Assembly: GCA_039545295.1 (NCBI GenBank)
Contig: BCIK01000012.1
Coordinates: 124,001 to 188,000 of the forward strand
Direction of reading: 5' to 3'
Origin: Udeniomyces pyricola
Lineage: Eukaryota; Basidiomycota; Tremellomycetes; Cystofilobasidiales; Mrakiaceae
Length of the DNA: 64,000 nt
Positions within the stretch are counted from its first letter, which is position 1, and every line of letters starts with the position of its first letter. Below are positions 34,801 through 47,541 of the stretch, one piece after another. Under the pieces are notes generated by a model. The model ran no database searches, was not told the DNA's origin, and saw nothing but the letters and a program-made list of their open reading frames with translations. The translations under genes were made by a program, and so were the position numbers.

Positions 34801-37800
34801 GAGTCGGGTCTCCAGTTTGGATCTCAGTCACTTCGATTCGTGCCGACAACGGCAAGCCAGAACGAGCTCCCTGCTGTCCATATTTCGACCATGATGGTCA
34901 AGGTGCCTGCCATTCAAGCTTCGGCCAAATACTTCCGACCTCGACATCAATCCGACAGTGATACCACTTCGGATCAAACACTCGAACTCCTCGTGACCCT
35001 CGACTTTATCGACGTCGTCCTTCAACCCGAGGTTCTCGACAGCTTGTTTGCCGTCATTGGCCAGATTGGTCGCGACATCACCGAGCTCGTGGATCTTCTG
35101 GTCGATGCTCGTAAGGCTCACGTTCGATCGCGTTCAAGCTCGGTGGCCCTCTCGTCCGAGTCAGACGCTGCTCCTCCCTCCGAGCCATCAACGCTCAGGT
35201 GCTCCACTCGATTTGCTCTGCGAGGGTTCAAAGTCGGTCTTCAGGGAGCCTCGTCAACGCAATACTTTGAGGCAGCCCTTCTTCAAGGTCGACTATCAAG
35301 TCCACTCGTGGTCGGCCAAGAGATGGCTTGGTCGTTCGATGTCAGCGAGCTCGCCCTCTCACTCGACCACACTCCGGTCGGACGCAAGTCGACTCTGCCC
35401 GCCTCGTCTTCGGAGCAGCAGAAACTCCATCGCAAGTACCGCTCAGCCATCCTCACTGTAGATATTGCTGCCCAAAACCATCCCTTTGACGCTAATGGTC
35501 CGATCCGCAAACCCACCATCGGCAAGAACGAGCTTCGTCACTTGCACGTCCGACTTGACCGTGTACATGCCGTTGTCGAGGCAGCGGCCGTCGGCCAACT
35601 TGGTGACCTGATCGAACAATACTCGGACGAGCTCGGCCAACGGAGGAAGCATCGAGCGGTCGAACTCGAGGAGCTTCGAAGCAGTACTCAGCGTGTTTGG
35701 GAAACGGACGATCCTGTGGCAGGAGAGGGGCTGGCCGAGCCTGCTACTCTCTCATGGCTCGACGATCGACTCGTCTCGTTGAGGGTCAACTCGGTCGGCT
35801 TTGCGTTCCCTTTGGCTCGGCAAGATGGAGATACGACATCTGTCCTTGCGTCAGTTCGACCGACTGTACCCGCTTTCCTCTTTTCCATCGAGACAGTGGA
35901 CTTCTCGACCCAGCGGTATGAGACCGGCAAAGCCAGCATTCAAGACGCTGCTGCTCAATTTGTGCCTAGGTTAGTAAACACAGTCCACGCCTTTCGGCTA
36001 GTTGGTAGCACGTTGTTTGGCTGATCCAATGATCACATCCTTTCTTTTCTTCTTCTTCTATATGTTTATGTCGTTATAGCTTTGATCAGTCCAACGAATC
36101 TCACTTTCACGGCCTCCGTCACTCGACACAGAACCGGATCCTCTTTCCACGAAGCATCTGTGAAGTGCAGGCCGAGCTCAATGACAGGGGTCCTCGTCAA
36201 GTTTGGGTCCAATCCTCAGTCAGCGGATTTGAGCTCTCGCTCGACTCCACCTTGCCGGGTTATGTATTTGCTCTCCTCGACGTCTATCAGCAAGGCAAAG
36301 ATCGGCTCGATCGACTCGCGGCTCAAAACACGTTCGATTTCTACTCGTCGACCGTCATCGACCCGGAACCTCAGCTTGCTGCCGCCGCGACCGAGAGCAT
36401 CTCACCGACCTCATCCAGGCAAGCCTTGCCCGTCATCGATCCCGGCAAAGGACTCGACGTGCGAGCGTCGTTCGAGTTCAAGGCAGGGACCGTCTCATTT
36501 GTATCGTACAAGGATGGACACTCCGCTAGCAAGCTATCCTCGCCTCGCAACGGTGCTTCCACCCTTCCCAAGCTACCAAACCGACCTGAAGTGCTCATTC
36601 TCCCGACAGTCACTCTTTGGTGCGAGTTTCATGATTCGAAATCGACTCTGCAGACTCCCCTGCGTAGTGCCCCTACTGCGACCCCCTCGCCCGACAGTGC
36701 CTTCCGTGCCGAGCCAACATCGACCACCGAGGTGCGGACCCCATCGAGCCTGCTCTTAAACATGGTTGTTTCGGGCACGCAAAACACCCTCAATCCGGAT
36801 ATCCTCCCCTTCTTTACTCAGATTACCCATGCCATCGAGCATCGCCCTTCGAAGCAATCTGCCCCGCCGTCACCCGATCTCGCCCTTCGGCCCCTTCCAG
36901 TCTCGCTGCCATCGTCGAAATCTCTCGCGTCCAACGCTCCTACCGCCAGTGGCAAGAACTCCGATGCCGCTATCACACCTCCAGCGGCCATCGGAAATAC
37001 CCAGATCGATTTTAGTCTTCGGATCGACAAGTCCGTTCTGATTGTCATGTGCTCGACGAGCGACCCAGCGGAGGCCGTCATCACGTGGGAGAGCGGTGGA
37101 TGTCTCGTCAGTCTCGCTCCAGGCTTCCGAGAGATAAACCTCGCTGCCAACATTGCCGGCGTCACCTCGAGCTTCCGTCGTATCGGCGATGCAAGTTGTC
37201 TCCAGGTCCGTGCCCAAGGACTCTCGCTCGCCGTATTGCTGTCGCCACACCCGGTCCCAACTCGATCAGCCTCCCATCCACATCGACGCCTTCTCTCCGT
37301 CACCCTTGATACTGGTCTCTCAGCGAGCTTTGATTTCCATCGCATGTGGCCTTTGCTCTGCCTCAAAGCTGTCTGGCTTGACCGAATCCCCGTCCCTGTC
37401 TCGGCAATCCCGGTCTCAACGCGAGTAGGAACTGAAACGTCCAGTATTCGTGAGTCTTCGAGCACTGCCCTGCCTGAAACATGCTCGGCGACGGGTCTTG
37501 TCGACGATGAAGGGGGTCGACTTCGTCCTTCGAGCACGACGCTTCTCGTCCTCGCCCGAGTGCGACGCATCAAACTCGACGTCAACTCGCCTATATCGAA
37601 CCTCGCCGTCGGTCTCCAAGATATCGTGTTCTCCTCTCAGCTTGAGCGGGGGGTTAAGCTCGCTCGGTTCAGTATCCAACAAACCGAGATGCGAGCGGCA
37701 GGTCAGCTCTCGGGATACGTCCGGTTGCCGATGCTGCTTTTTGAAACGGAGAAACGACAGCGCGATCAGCTCTCGGTCCAGTATCCATCCCTTGTCTCTG

Positions 37801-39897
37801 TCAAGCTATCGACGGGCTCGCTCGAGTGCAGCTTGGCGTACGATCAAAAGACGATTCTCAAGTTGAGGTGGGTTGTCATACGTCTTCTCTTCGTTTGTCA
37901 TACCAAGAAAAGACAAGGGCTTATGCGTCTGATACGACCTTGTCATTGTTGTTGGTTCTTCTTCTTGTAAATTATGCTCGGTTGATGATCTTAGTCTGGG
38001 CCCTGTGCAAGTTAGCGTCAAGGATGACTGGAAGGGTGTCGATGACGAACGACGCGTGATTGGGCTCGCCATGTCGGTCGACGTGGGACACTTTGAGCTT
38101 GTGGTAACAATTCGAACCGGTACGTTGTGCTCACCTGCTCAAGTTTCAGTGAAATTCCCAGACGAACGTAGTCCCAAACTGTGTCAGATACTCTTGGTCT
38201 GACGTGTTTCTCTAGTTTCCAAGCTGTTCTCCGTCGCCGCCGAGATCAAAAAATCGCTCGAGTTTTCCGTCAACTACGCTACTAACTTTTCCAAGACCTT
38301 CAAAGCCATCTCACATGCTAAGCCTGTACGTGATCATCCCTGTGCCGTGTCACTGGTCTTGCATACCATCATTGCATTGGCACTATTGCTGAAACTACCT
38401 CTCTGTTGATTCGATCTTGCTGTTTGCATGAAGGACAACACGCTCACCGAAGTCGCCAACTCCATGTACCAAACCGCTCGGACCCGACTTCGATCCGAGG
38501 CCGAGGGTTGCCACTTCAGCATCGTCCAGGAGATGGTCCTGCAGGCCCAAGGGGTCCGGGCGATTGTCTATCCTCATTCGGTCCAGGACCTCGACTTTGC
38601 CCGCCTCGACCTAGGCATCCTCAGGGCCAAGTTAGTTCGAGATATTACGCCTGGTCAACCACCTCATCGGGTACTCGACCTCGAGGTCGCGTCCGCTATC
38701 ATCCGGCGGTGGACGCCCAAAAAACCATTTGTCGAGGATCCTGAGAGCGACCTCACACCTCGACTTTGGCTTGAACAAGCGAGCTTGGAGAAGAACAAGG
38801 CACTCATCTTTGAGCTCCCTCCAGTGGTAAGACGTACCGTTTGTGGTGATTGCTTCGACGACAATCCAGGAAACCAATGATGGAGACTGATGATCGATGT
38901 TTTATTTATATTCTTTTTTTGATTAAAATTTGTACAGACTATCTCGATGGATTCAATCGAAGAGCCCGAGTGGACGATCAAATATGACTACTCACTGCTC
39001 TTTGACGGTGCTCTTGACCTCTCCCTCAACTGTACGCTCCCCCCGTGTTCTTCCCTCGTCATGGCATACGTCGTCTGACTTTTGGATTGTATCCTGACAT
39101 GCTCTCGTACCTTTGTTTTTTCTTTTTCTTTTTCTTTTTTGTTCTTTTTCTTTTTTGTTCTTCTTCCAATCAGACGGTCACTTCAAATGGCTTCAAGGAG
39201 TTGGCACCGACTTTCTCGCCGAGGTCAAGGTTGGAACTCAACGTCTCGAGCAGATAGGGTACGATTCTGATTCGTCTTCATCCTCATCGAGCGGCAAGCG
39301 AGCTAAAAAGAGGGCAGCCGCCGCTGCCGCTGCTGCTGCATCGACGACCCTCTCCCGGCCAACCTCGACACTCCCTCTGGCGAGATCTTCGTCCTCTGGA
39401 CCTGGCTCGGAGCCATCCGGTACCGCTTTACCTTCTTCCTTGGCCATGTCTGCTTCGACTTCCACTTCAGCCTCCGGCTCGACGACCGGTCCTGGAGGTT
39501 CTACTTCTGGCCCGACCGCTGTGGGACCGGGCGAATGGACGTTCATCAAAGGCAAGCAAGTCATCCAAGAGATTCGCGTCACCCACTTGGGCGATGCGAC
39601 GCCGAGTAAGAATTGGTGGCGACTCGCAAAATATATGGAGGATTCGGCGACGTATGTGCATGAGTTTGGGACGATGAAACTGGAGCTTATCTCGGAAGGG
39701 TACGTTGTCCTGTCTCTTTGACCTTGCTTTTTTTTTCCTCTGGTCAATTGTTGGTTACCTCGAGGAGCGGTCTTGAGGTGGCTAGATCTGACCATGTACT
39801 ATTTTCTTCGTTTATTATGCTTCTTTTCTCTTCTTCTCTCGTCTCTTGCGCTGTTTGTACTTTCAGGTTGTTGGCGACATGGAAGAAGCAGCTCTGA
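25859..39897 (+). CDS. CSF1: Csf1/BLTP1-family bridge-like lipid transfer protein
   Basis: This 14-kb gene of many exons fits the Csf1 (yeast), Tweek/BLTP1 (animals) family, whose members form a long hydrophobic groove that carries phospholipids from the ER to other membranes. The first exon (25859-25948) gives one transmembrane helix (LFLTELVVITIMVLFFFFFW, spliced to 26070), then the family entry block LAGHILFKDFKYHSANMSI, ISWRYWIW, LPTRIIAKVSGFECFIYNR. Further blocks are YYSDVAGLVPP, APEWGVDLSIKGGILSYGPWADRQR (28375-28440), PLPWNAQRKWTFDVS, KTFGWAIRHLLRVKDNYFG and, at the end, LGDATPSKNWWRLAKY. Large open blocks cover 32465-34432, 34408-35970 and 36165-37866. The last exon (stop 39895-39897) ends LLATWKKQL. 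Exon joins near 31800-32460 are unresolved. The protein appears complete and is longer than yeast Csf1, with Ser-rich linkers. Confidence 0.88.
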
Positions 39898-40373
39898 GAG
39901 ATGCGTCTACGCGTATCATGATGCAGCTTGCATTATTTTTCTTTACCCCCTCCCCCCCCCTTCTCCTCCCCCCTTCTACTCATTTATCACCCCTCATTAC
40001 CTTTCACGATGTTTGAGTACTCTCCTTAACCTATTTGCTCCCTTGTCATCATCCTATCTCTTCCCTTCATTCTCCTTACCCCTGCCATCTCACTTCTTTC
40101 CCGTCCTCCCTCCTCCCCTTTTACGTTGACGTTTTCCTCTGCCCTCTGCATCCTTGCTCGTACATCGTTCCCCTCAAGATTCCGTCCACCAGATTCTCTT
40201 TCTTTCTACACGCGCATTGGTTTCAGTTTCAAATTACGATTTCACGATATCATCACGTTTGTCTCGATTTTCTCCCCTAAGCAGTCTTCTTCTTTTTTTT
40301 TTTTTTTTCTCGGTACTTTCTCTGAGAAGAACTATCGGGATTATTGGGTGAATTCGATCTTTGAATTGCTTGA
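39898..40373. other. Convergent intergenic region
   Basis: This short gap lies between the Csf1 stop (+) and the queuosine-salvage stop (-). It is C/T-rich on the plus strand throughout (CCCCCTCCCCCCCCC near 39950-39965, T run near 40290-40310), as expected of a 3' untranslated region. No gene. Confidence 0.6.
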
Positions 40374-42141
40374 TCAATACCAAATACTTCTAGTCCGATG
40401 ACACTCTACCAACTGTCTCCCTCCTTCGTTGACCGCTTTGGCTTCTTCTTCCTTTGCGAGGTCCCAGAGCAAGAAATCCAACGTGACGCTCTCGACACGA
40501 ATGCCAAACTCATGCTCGAGGCACTCCCGGACGCGTTCGACGGCGACGATGGACGCTGCTCGGATCTCGAGCTCCAATCGAGAGCCATGCGGGAGTGGAG
40601 TTAAAGATGCGAGGGTCGAATGAAGGGAAGGAGAGTAGGAGAGGAGAGAAAGTGTATGGAGGTGTTGAGGGACTCGGTAATCAGGGAACATGCTCAGGTT
40701 CCTCATCGGATACAACGGGTGAGGAGGATTCGATGACGATGAAGATGATGATGATGGTGGTGGTGGTGGGGATGATAGGGTCTCGATGGAGGCCGTGGTT
40801 AACGTCCCCGTGTTGGGAGGATGGAAAGCCGCCCATGTTTCGGCCACCAGGATCTGGGCGCGTTTCCAAAAGTACACGCGTCGACCTGCCCATTCGGCTT
40901 CGTCCCTGAACCCGGGAAAGATACGGACGACTTCCTTGACGAGATCCAAGCTGTCACGAGTCATGATGGTGGACTTGTTGTCGTTTTTGTTGCTGCTGTT
41001 GTTGTCGTCATGATCGTTAGGGTTGGAGAGGAAATGTTCGAGGAAACCAGCCCAAGAGCCTTGGTAAGGGGCATTTGGGTCGCATAGGATCGCGCCGTTC
41101 TCACGAAGGAGTGCCAGTCGTTCGGCCAGCAGAGGCACGGGTTCGGTCGATGGAGACGTAGGGGTGAAGAGTGAGGCGATGAGGTCGGAATTAGAAGGGT
41201 CCGAGAAGAACTTTGGATCGGTAATGGGGATTGACTTTTCCAGAGCTGCGGGGTGGTGGTGGTAGTGGAGTGAAGGAGACACGAGTCGAACAGAAGATCC
41301 GCGAAGCGTTAGATTCAAGCAGTGTCAGATAGATCAAGACCTACAGGAATGAATTAGGAACAACCTGTTCCTATCGATGTCGATGTCGATGTGGTTGTTG
41401 CTTTTGAGAACAAAAGATTCTCACCTCGGTTCACCACGGCAAGAAGGCCCCAATAACCCGACCAGATCTTTTCCTCTCCGTTCCCTCCTTTAGCCGGCTG
41501 GCCTGCCCAACCGTCTTTCCACCATCGGACGCCCCATCTGGTCTCCGTCGGTAGCTCGCTCCAGAACGAAAAGTTGAGCGAGGAGACAAAGAAGATCCAA
41601 TCGAGCGTCGCGCGGTCCTGGGCTGAGAACTTGAGGGTCGGAAAGCTGAGGGAAGACGTATTTGTGCAAGGGGGTGAAGATGGCAGGAGGTGTAGAGGTT
41701 GAGTCTGCCAGGTGGTGGCATCGTAGTGGGCGAGATGAGGCAGAAGCTAGTAGAGGGAAGTAGTGGCGTGTCAGTCGAGATTGAACAAAGGGGGAGAGCA
41801 GAGAAGCGAGGATGCGAAAGGGTTTCTAAACGCACAGACGCGGCCGCTTTCTTGATGAGCTCGGGCGAGGTAAGATGAACGTCTTGAGCTTGCTGAAGTG
41901 GGTAAAAAGTAAGGGGCGGGTATGAGCGAGTAACATGATGAGATGCAGAGACTGGGAGTTAATAACAAGCTGCCTTGGGGGAGGTCGACGATGACGACGA
42001 GTGATCAGTTGACGCGATGGATGATGATCATGGAGTGCCGACGGATGTGAGGGGGACAACATGCAGACGATTGGGACGGACACGATGAATGGCATGAGCC
42101 GAGACGATGACTGGATTGGGATGGGGTGTGTTTGTTGTCAT
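40374..42141 (-). CDS. QNG1: Queuosine 5'-phosphate N-glycosylase/hydrolase (queuosine salvage, DUF2419)
   Basis: Four exons (42141-42082, 41892-41836, 41746-41425, 41245-40374) join in frame to a 436-residue protein. The family releases queuine base from queuosine phosphate so that it can be reinserted into tRNA anticodons; eukaryotes cannot make queuine. Blocks in order: NPVIVSAHAIHR, QDVHLTSPELIKKAA, LDWIFFVSSLNFSFWS, WSGYWGLLAVVNRALEKSIP, VKEVVRIFPGFRDEAEWAGR, VYFWKRAQILVAETWAAF, MFPDYRVPQHLHTLSLLSYS, ELEIRAASIVAVERVRE and LDFLLWDLAKE. The catalytic-region Asp (DYRVPQ) and the EIRA box are intact. Two low-complexity inserts (an Asp/Asn/Ser/Lys linker and a Pro/Ser tract) lengthen it beyond the usual 330-350 residues. 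The gene ends convergently with Csf1. Confidence 0.9.
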
Positions 42142-42770
42142 GGTTCGATAGCTATAGTTGGGTGTATAAGGATTCCGGGTGCGTTGAGAATAGCGGAGTG
42201 CTCTGGCCGAGGCTGATGGGATTGTACTATGCAGATTCCTATAGCAGCTATAAGCACTGATAGCTATCAGACTGCAGTCGATAGAACTGCAGATCATCAA
42301 GTGGGTTGAAGTATGACAACATACTGTCACTCAAGTGAGTGTACAAGTTTGTTTGTGCCAAACGCTTCGTTTATAATCCATGAGAATTCATTAGGATCTA
42401 TTAGAATTCATCAGAAGCCAGCCATTAGAATCCATTAGAATCCATTCTCACAAGCAAGCTGTCTTTAATTGATCAGCTTACAGTCGACCGGCGCTTTTCC
42501 AGCCAGACGTTTCACTTTCCCTCAGCTTGATGTATTATCCATCGATCCATCCAGCCGTCGACGTCTTTACGCTTGAACCCCTCCTTCCCCCCTTCCCATC
42601 CGATCCTCCTGGCTTTCCGTCTCTCCCTCCTCCAGCTCATCATAGCCTCCCAGTTCGCTCGGCCTCCATATCCCACCCACACCATCCCATCCCATCTCAC
42701 CTCGCTCTCCTCGACATCAGTCCATAAGCTCATCCGAACACGAATCCCCCATCATTATTAGCCTCCACTC
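42142..42770. promoter_or_regulatory. Divergent promoter region, queuosine salvage (-) and Red1-like (+)
   Basis: The 629 bp separate two divergent ATGs. The region holds a perfect 14-bp palindrome (CTGATAGCTATCAG, 42257-42270) flanked by ACTGCAG copies at about 42271-42294. A cluster of ATTAGAATYCAT repeats lies at about 42391-42445. A pyrimidine-rich leader (42530-42740) precedes the plus-strand start. I see no gene. Confidence 0.5.
42257..42270. repeat. Perfect 14-bp palindrome
   Basis: CTGATAGCTATCAG equals its own reverse complement. A related GATAGCTATAG word lies nearby at about 42148-42158 and GCAGCTATAAGC at 42244-42255. In a divergent promoter this could be a dimeric regulator site, but that is a guess. 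Confidence 0.5.
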
Positions 42771-45700
42771 ATGACGACGACCGCAACTTTTGTCCCACTA
42801 CCTTTGACGTCGATCCCCCCCGACGCCGACACCGACACCGACATGTCCGCCCCTACCCCAACTCCACCACCACCGCCACCCACCGGACTCAACAAGAAAC
42901 ATGACCTTGCCTACCTTCGCACGCTTGCACTTCAAACAAAAGCTCGCAAGCTACAAGCCGCTGCCGCTGCTGCTGCTGCTGCTACCGCCGCTGCTGTTCC
43001 TCCTCTTGCCATGGTCACTGCTGTGTCTGCCCCGCCAACCTTCGAGGCCCCCTCACTTCCCGCCGAAGCTGCTTCACCTGTTCCCTCATCCTCGCTTGCG
43101 CCCGCTACCATCATTCCTTCAAGTCATCCTTCAAGCTCAGCTCTCATCGGTCAAGCTGCTCAACCGTCGCATGCCAAGGAGCCCTCGCCTGTTGACTCGG
43201 AGCGCGAAGAGGGCGAGATCTCTGACGAGGACGAGCCCACAGAGCAACCGCCCACACCGACGGTCCCCCTGACGTCTTCCTCTTTTGCGAATCACCCGAC
43301 CATGTTTGCTTCGCCCATGACGCCAACCTTTCCCGGTTCGTTTCCTCGTCAACATAACATCTCGCTCGAGCTCGGACCGTATCCTGCGCCACCCTTGCCT
43401 GCATCGTTCTATCCCTCCGCGCCCTTGCCATTTGCGTTTGCCCAAGCCGAACCCGAGCCAAGGTTCCCTCCCCCTTCGATCGCCCTACTCGAAAACATCA
43501 GGTCGGGCAAGCGACCTCGACAAGACTCATCAGACGTAGCCCATCAGGGGAAGTACAATGACCTTTCGCGTCCATCCGTCGAGAGGGACTCCACCCTGGT
43601 CCCTTTGCCCGATCCCGTGCGAGATGGAGCCGCCCAGCTTGGAGGTGAGCGCACGCACGACTATGCCTTTTCAGCCCTCTTGTCGAGAACTTGACTGATT
43701 GACTAACTCTGTACCTTGCTATCTTCACTTTTACCACTGCTCACTCACGATGTAATTTGTTGGGCTCTCAGTTTCGGAAGATGATTACGCCCAGTCTCGG
43801 GTGCTCATCCTCGAGCTCCTGTCCTGGGGAGTCTCGCCTGAGGACCTCGTCGACGCGGGTCTCTCGAGGAAGGGCCTGCTCGTTCTCTTCAAGGATCTGC
43901 GGATACGCTTGCCGAACAACCTACCTAAACTCAAGACGAAATCAAGTTCCCCTGGTCGTGGTTCGTGTCTTTTCGCTTCTCTTCTTTCGGCTCCCCTTTA
44001 ACGCCTCGGTTCGCTTCGCATGTCGCCTTTGAGACGTGTCTTCCCGCTAATACTTTTCTCGCTCGCTATCGCCTTCTATGCCGGTTTAACTGACATACCA
44101 ACGTTTTTCCTCCTTCGACAGTTCTGATCTCTACTCCCTCTCAATCCCATCCGTCTCCTCGAGCGAGCCCAAGAAAGAAGCGTGCGAAACTCACCCCCGA
44201 CGTCATCCCTTTTACGACCTCTGCGCCCTTGCCTGAGCCTCAGCCTATCCCCTTGGTTTTGGCAGCATCACCCCTACCATTTTTACCACCATCATCTTTA
44301 CCAGTTTCACCTTCAATACCGCCGCCACTACCACCTTCGTTGCCACCTGCGCCATCATCGCCAGCCCCACCATCACCTCCTCCATCGCCACCACCACCAC
44401 CACCACCATCTCCCCCACCGCCCCGCTTGACTCCACCACCCCCGAGCTCACCTCCACCGCCTCTACCTCCGGCCGACATCGTCGAGCTCAAGCGTAACGC
44501 TGCTATCAACGCAACCCACACCTTTGCGCCCCAGCCGATTAGGAAGCTCGTCCATATACCTTTTGGGGGATCTTCTACATTCTCACCAGCCTCGCTGACC
44601 AAGATTGAGGCATCTCAGAAAGCCCTGCTCCTCGCTCGCAAAGCGGCGGTCGACAAAAAGAACGCCGATGTCCGCGCCCGCACGCTTGCTCTCGTTGCCG
44701 AAGCCAAAGCCGCTGCTGCTGCTGCTGAGGCGAGGGAGAAGGACCGATTGGACCAAGAAGCTCTTGCACAAGATACCCCTCGAGTGGATGCGCAAGGGGA
44801 TTTTGTCATGGAGAACGACGCGTCCGATTTGATGGATGATCAGATTGAGCGAGAGCTCACAAGGCTTGGCCAGCAGTTCGGACCATCCTCTTCTCTACTT
44901 GCTGTGGAGAGGGTGCTCAAGGACGCCAACGATGACAGCACCGCCGAAGACGAAGATGATGACGCTATGGATCTTGACGACGACGAGCTTGAAGAAGGCG
45001 AGCTTGTTGATGAGTCACCTGTGCCCCTCCGCCCATCTCCCTCGCTCTCACCATTCTCCGACTCACCGCCGTTACACCCGTCGCCTTCTCCACCTACCGA
45101 CTCTCTAGCAACCACTGCTCCCCTTTCCCCTTCAATACCCTCTCCCATCAACGCCACCTTTTCCCATGACCTCTCCGACTACCAACGCCAGCAACTCTAC
45201 AAGAAAACAGCCAGCAAGCGGCCAGTGGCGCTTGACTTCGATTCGCGACCTGCCACCGCGTCCCAACATCACAGTCACTTATCTTCCCGTTCTATCAGAC
45301 CTCGTCCCCTTGTGCCTGATCAACCTCGACGGTTCGTTATTGACCTCTCCGAGTCGGAGGACGAGGACTCGGAAGATGAGGTCGACGAAGACGGACTTAT
45401 TGGTTCTAGACTGTTACACCCCGTCGCCTCGAGTCGCCCTACCTCAGCCCGACCCTCGCCCGTCCTTTCGCGTGCGATTCCCATTGTCGATCCCTCTGAC
45501 AGCAGCGTGCCATCTGCCGCTACCACTCCCGTCGAAAATGAGGCAGATGCCGCGGCCAAGAGACTGCTCGTGGACAAGGAGCAAGAGATCAAGAACATGA
45601 TGCGCCTCATTGCTGCGATGGAGAACAAGCAGAAGAAGCGACCGACGTCGATAGCACTGTCGGGCGGAACGAGTCCCACTTCCGTCAGCACGCCTCTTCC

Positions 45701-47541
45701 CTCGACTACCTTTGCCTCGACCCCGATTCAGACGCCCGCCACTGCCTCGACCGATGAATCTCCTGATCTGCTCTCCGTCCCTGACGCTGAAGAAGAAGCT
45801 CGATCAAGCGCCAATGAAGACTTTGTTGAGAAGTTGCACGAAGCTGTCGGTTTGATGGAGGAAGAGAGGGATATTCTTCATGAGCGAGTCGAGGCGGATG
45901 CCGAGATGGAGGTCCTCAATAACGCGGAATCCGAGGAGGTCGAGGTTGCAAACGCCATAGAGGAAACGGAGAGTGAAGAAGTAGAGGAAAGAGGAGGAGA
46001 GGAAGAACAGGTGGAGGAGCAGATAGTGATCGCGGAGCTGACGAGTGAGACGAGAGAGGAAGGAGAGCAAGATTCAGAGGAAGCCAAAGAGGTTCATGAA
46101 CATCAGACTCAAGCTAGTACGTGATTGCTTTGCCCTCACAGTCTGCGGCTTCCAGCGTCAGAGAATACTAATCGTTCATTCCTTGCCGATCACTTGTCGT
46201 TCCTGCCAGTTGTCTCTCCGAGGGCGAAAAGTCAGTGAGAGCCGCCGGTGCCGCTTATCGCATCCCCACGAAACGAGAGCTCATGCGTTTTTTCTTGCCG
46301 TTTTTTCCGCCTCAGAACTACCAAATCAGAAGGGTCCAGGTGAGCAGTTTGAAGTTTGCCTCGAGGCTTTGAACCTAGCTCTCTTTGCTGCTTTTTTGTT
46401 ACCGAGACTGAACAGAGCCGGCATTTCTATCTACAATCAGCATCATCAAACGGCAAGTCGTCAAATGACCCTCTTCATCTCTCCAAACCTCTGCCCCTTC
46501 TATCCCTTCTTTGTCTCGCGTCTTTCAATCCGCTTGTGAATGACAAAGCTGATTTATCGATTTTTTAGGCGTTTCGCTCGATAATGAGAAGGTGGGAGCT
46601 ACAGATACATCCGTCGACGGGCGCCGATGCGTCACTTATGAAGTAAACCCCCGATGATGTAATCGGTCCTCGGCGTACTGACTGGGCCGTGTTCGCTTCT
46701 CTAATGCTGGGGACTTTCTCTGCCTCGTCGTCGCTTGGTGTGCATGAACTCTCGTCCCTTTCTCTTTTTTTTCTGCCTTGTTTCTTTGTTTGCCTTCAGG
46801 TGGTTTCTCAGGACTCGCTCTTGTCCGCGGACGATCTCTTGCTCCCTGTTTCTCCAGCCGTACGTTGCATGTTTTCTGATCATGTTGTTCGAGCCCACGT
46901 CTATTTGACGGGGCAATGTCGAGCTTTTCACCTGATCATATGCTCGTGTCCTTAGGTCTATGTCTCGCCCTTTGCCGGCTACCCCTCGCTTTCATCGTCC
47001 CGGTTCACGTCGCCGCCGACGACCAAGTTATCCTTTTCCGCTCCCTTAACCCCATCCAACTTCAGGTCACTTCGCTCGTACGTGCTGCAGGTCCATCAGA
47101 TCGATCCGCACAACCAGCTGTGCCGGTATGAACAATCTGGCGGTAGCTGCGCCGACGCTGCCTGCAAAAACATCCACTGGAGGAATCTGGAGCCGACGGG
47201 TCAGTTTGCAACATGTTTTTCCTTCGCATGCGATGCCTGGTTGCGGTCTCTGGTGGCTGTTGTTCGGCTCCTCCGTCGTCCAGGCTGATGAGGATTCTCC
47301 CTTCGTCCACCGTCCTTATTCTTTTCTCTATCTCGCTCTCCCTCTTGCCCCTCTCATTCGCTCTTGATCTCCCTCAGACACCGAACTGGCGGCATTCCTG
47401 CTGAAGCTCTTTTCGAAAACCGAATCCAGCTTGGACAAAGTTTTGACTGTCGTCCGAGTCGCTCGCGAGTCGACGACGTCTCTTTCGTTCCAGGACGTTG
47501 CCCAGCGAGCAGCTGCTGTGTTGTACTCCAGAAGCGGATGA
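42771..47541 (+). CDS. Red1/ZFC3H1-like zinc-finger protein
   Basis: This is a long, mostly disordered protein with a C-terminal zf-C3H1 finger. The N-terminal part is Pro/Ala/Ser-rich with acidic EREEGEISDEDE; the exon starting near 44121 has a long polyproline stretch, a helical Ala/Lys/Glu segment (ARKAAVDKKNADVRARTLAL), a second ELEEGELVDES motif and a coiled coil (RLLVDKEQEIKNMMRLIAAM). After several tiny exons (46210-46230, 46316-46339) come VSPFAGYPSL and the finger LCRYEQSGGSCADAACKNIH (C-x8-C-x4-C-x3-H, about 47121-47180). It ends NLEPTDTELAAFLLKLF through a last exon with stop 47539-47541. Fission-yeast Red1 and human ZFC3H1 share this layout and link RNA to the nuclear exosome helicase Mtr4/Mtl1; that role is inferred here. 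Joins between 46124 and 46800 are uncertain. Confidence 0.78.
46316..46339 (+). other. Probable 24-nt microexon of the Red1-like gene
   Basis: CCTCAG is followed by AACTACCAAATCAGAAGG..CAG and then GTGAGC. Together with an equally short predecessor (46210-46230, between TGCCAG and GTCAGT) it continues the frame from the big upstream exon. The protein segment here is not conserved enough to prove the join, so this rests on splice signals and phase only. Confidence 0.45.
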
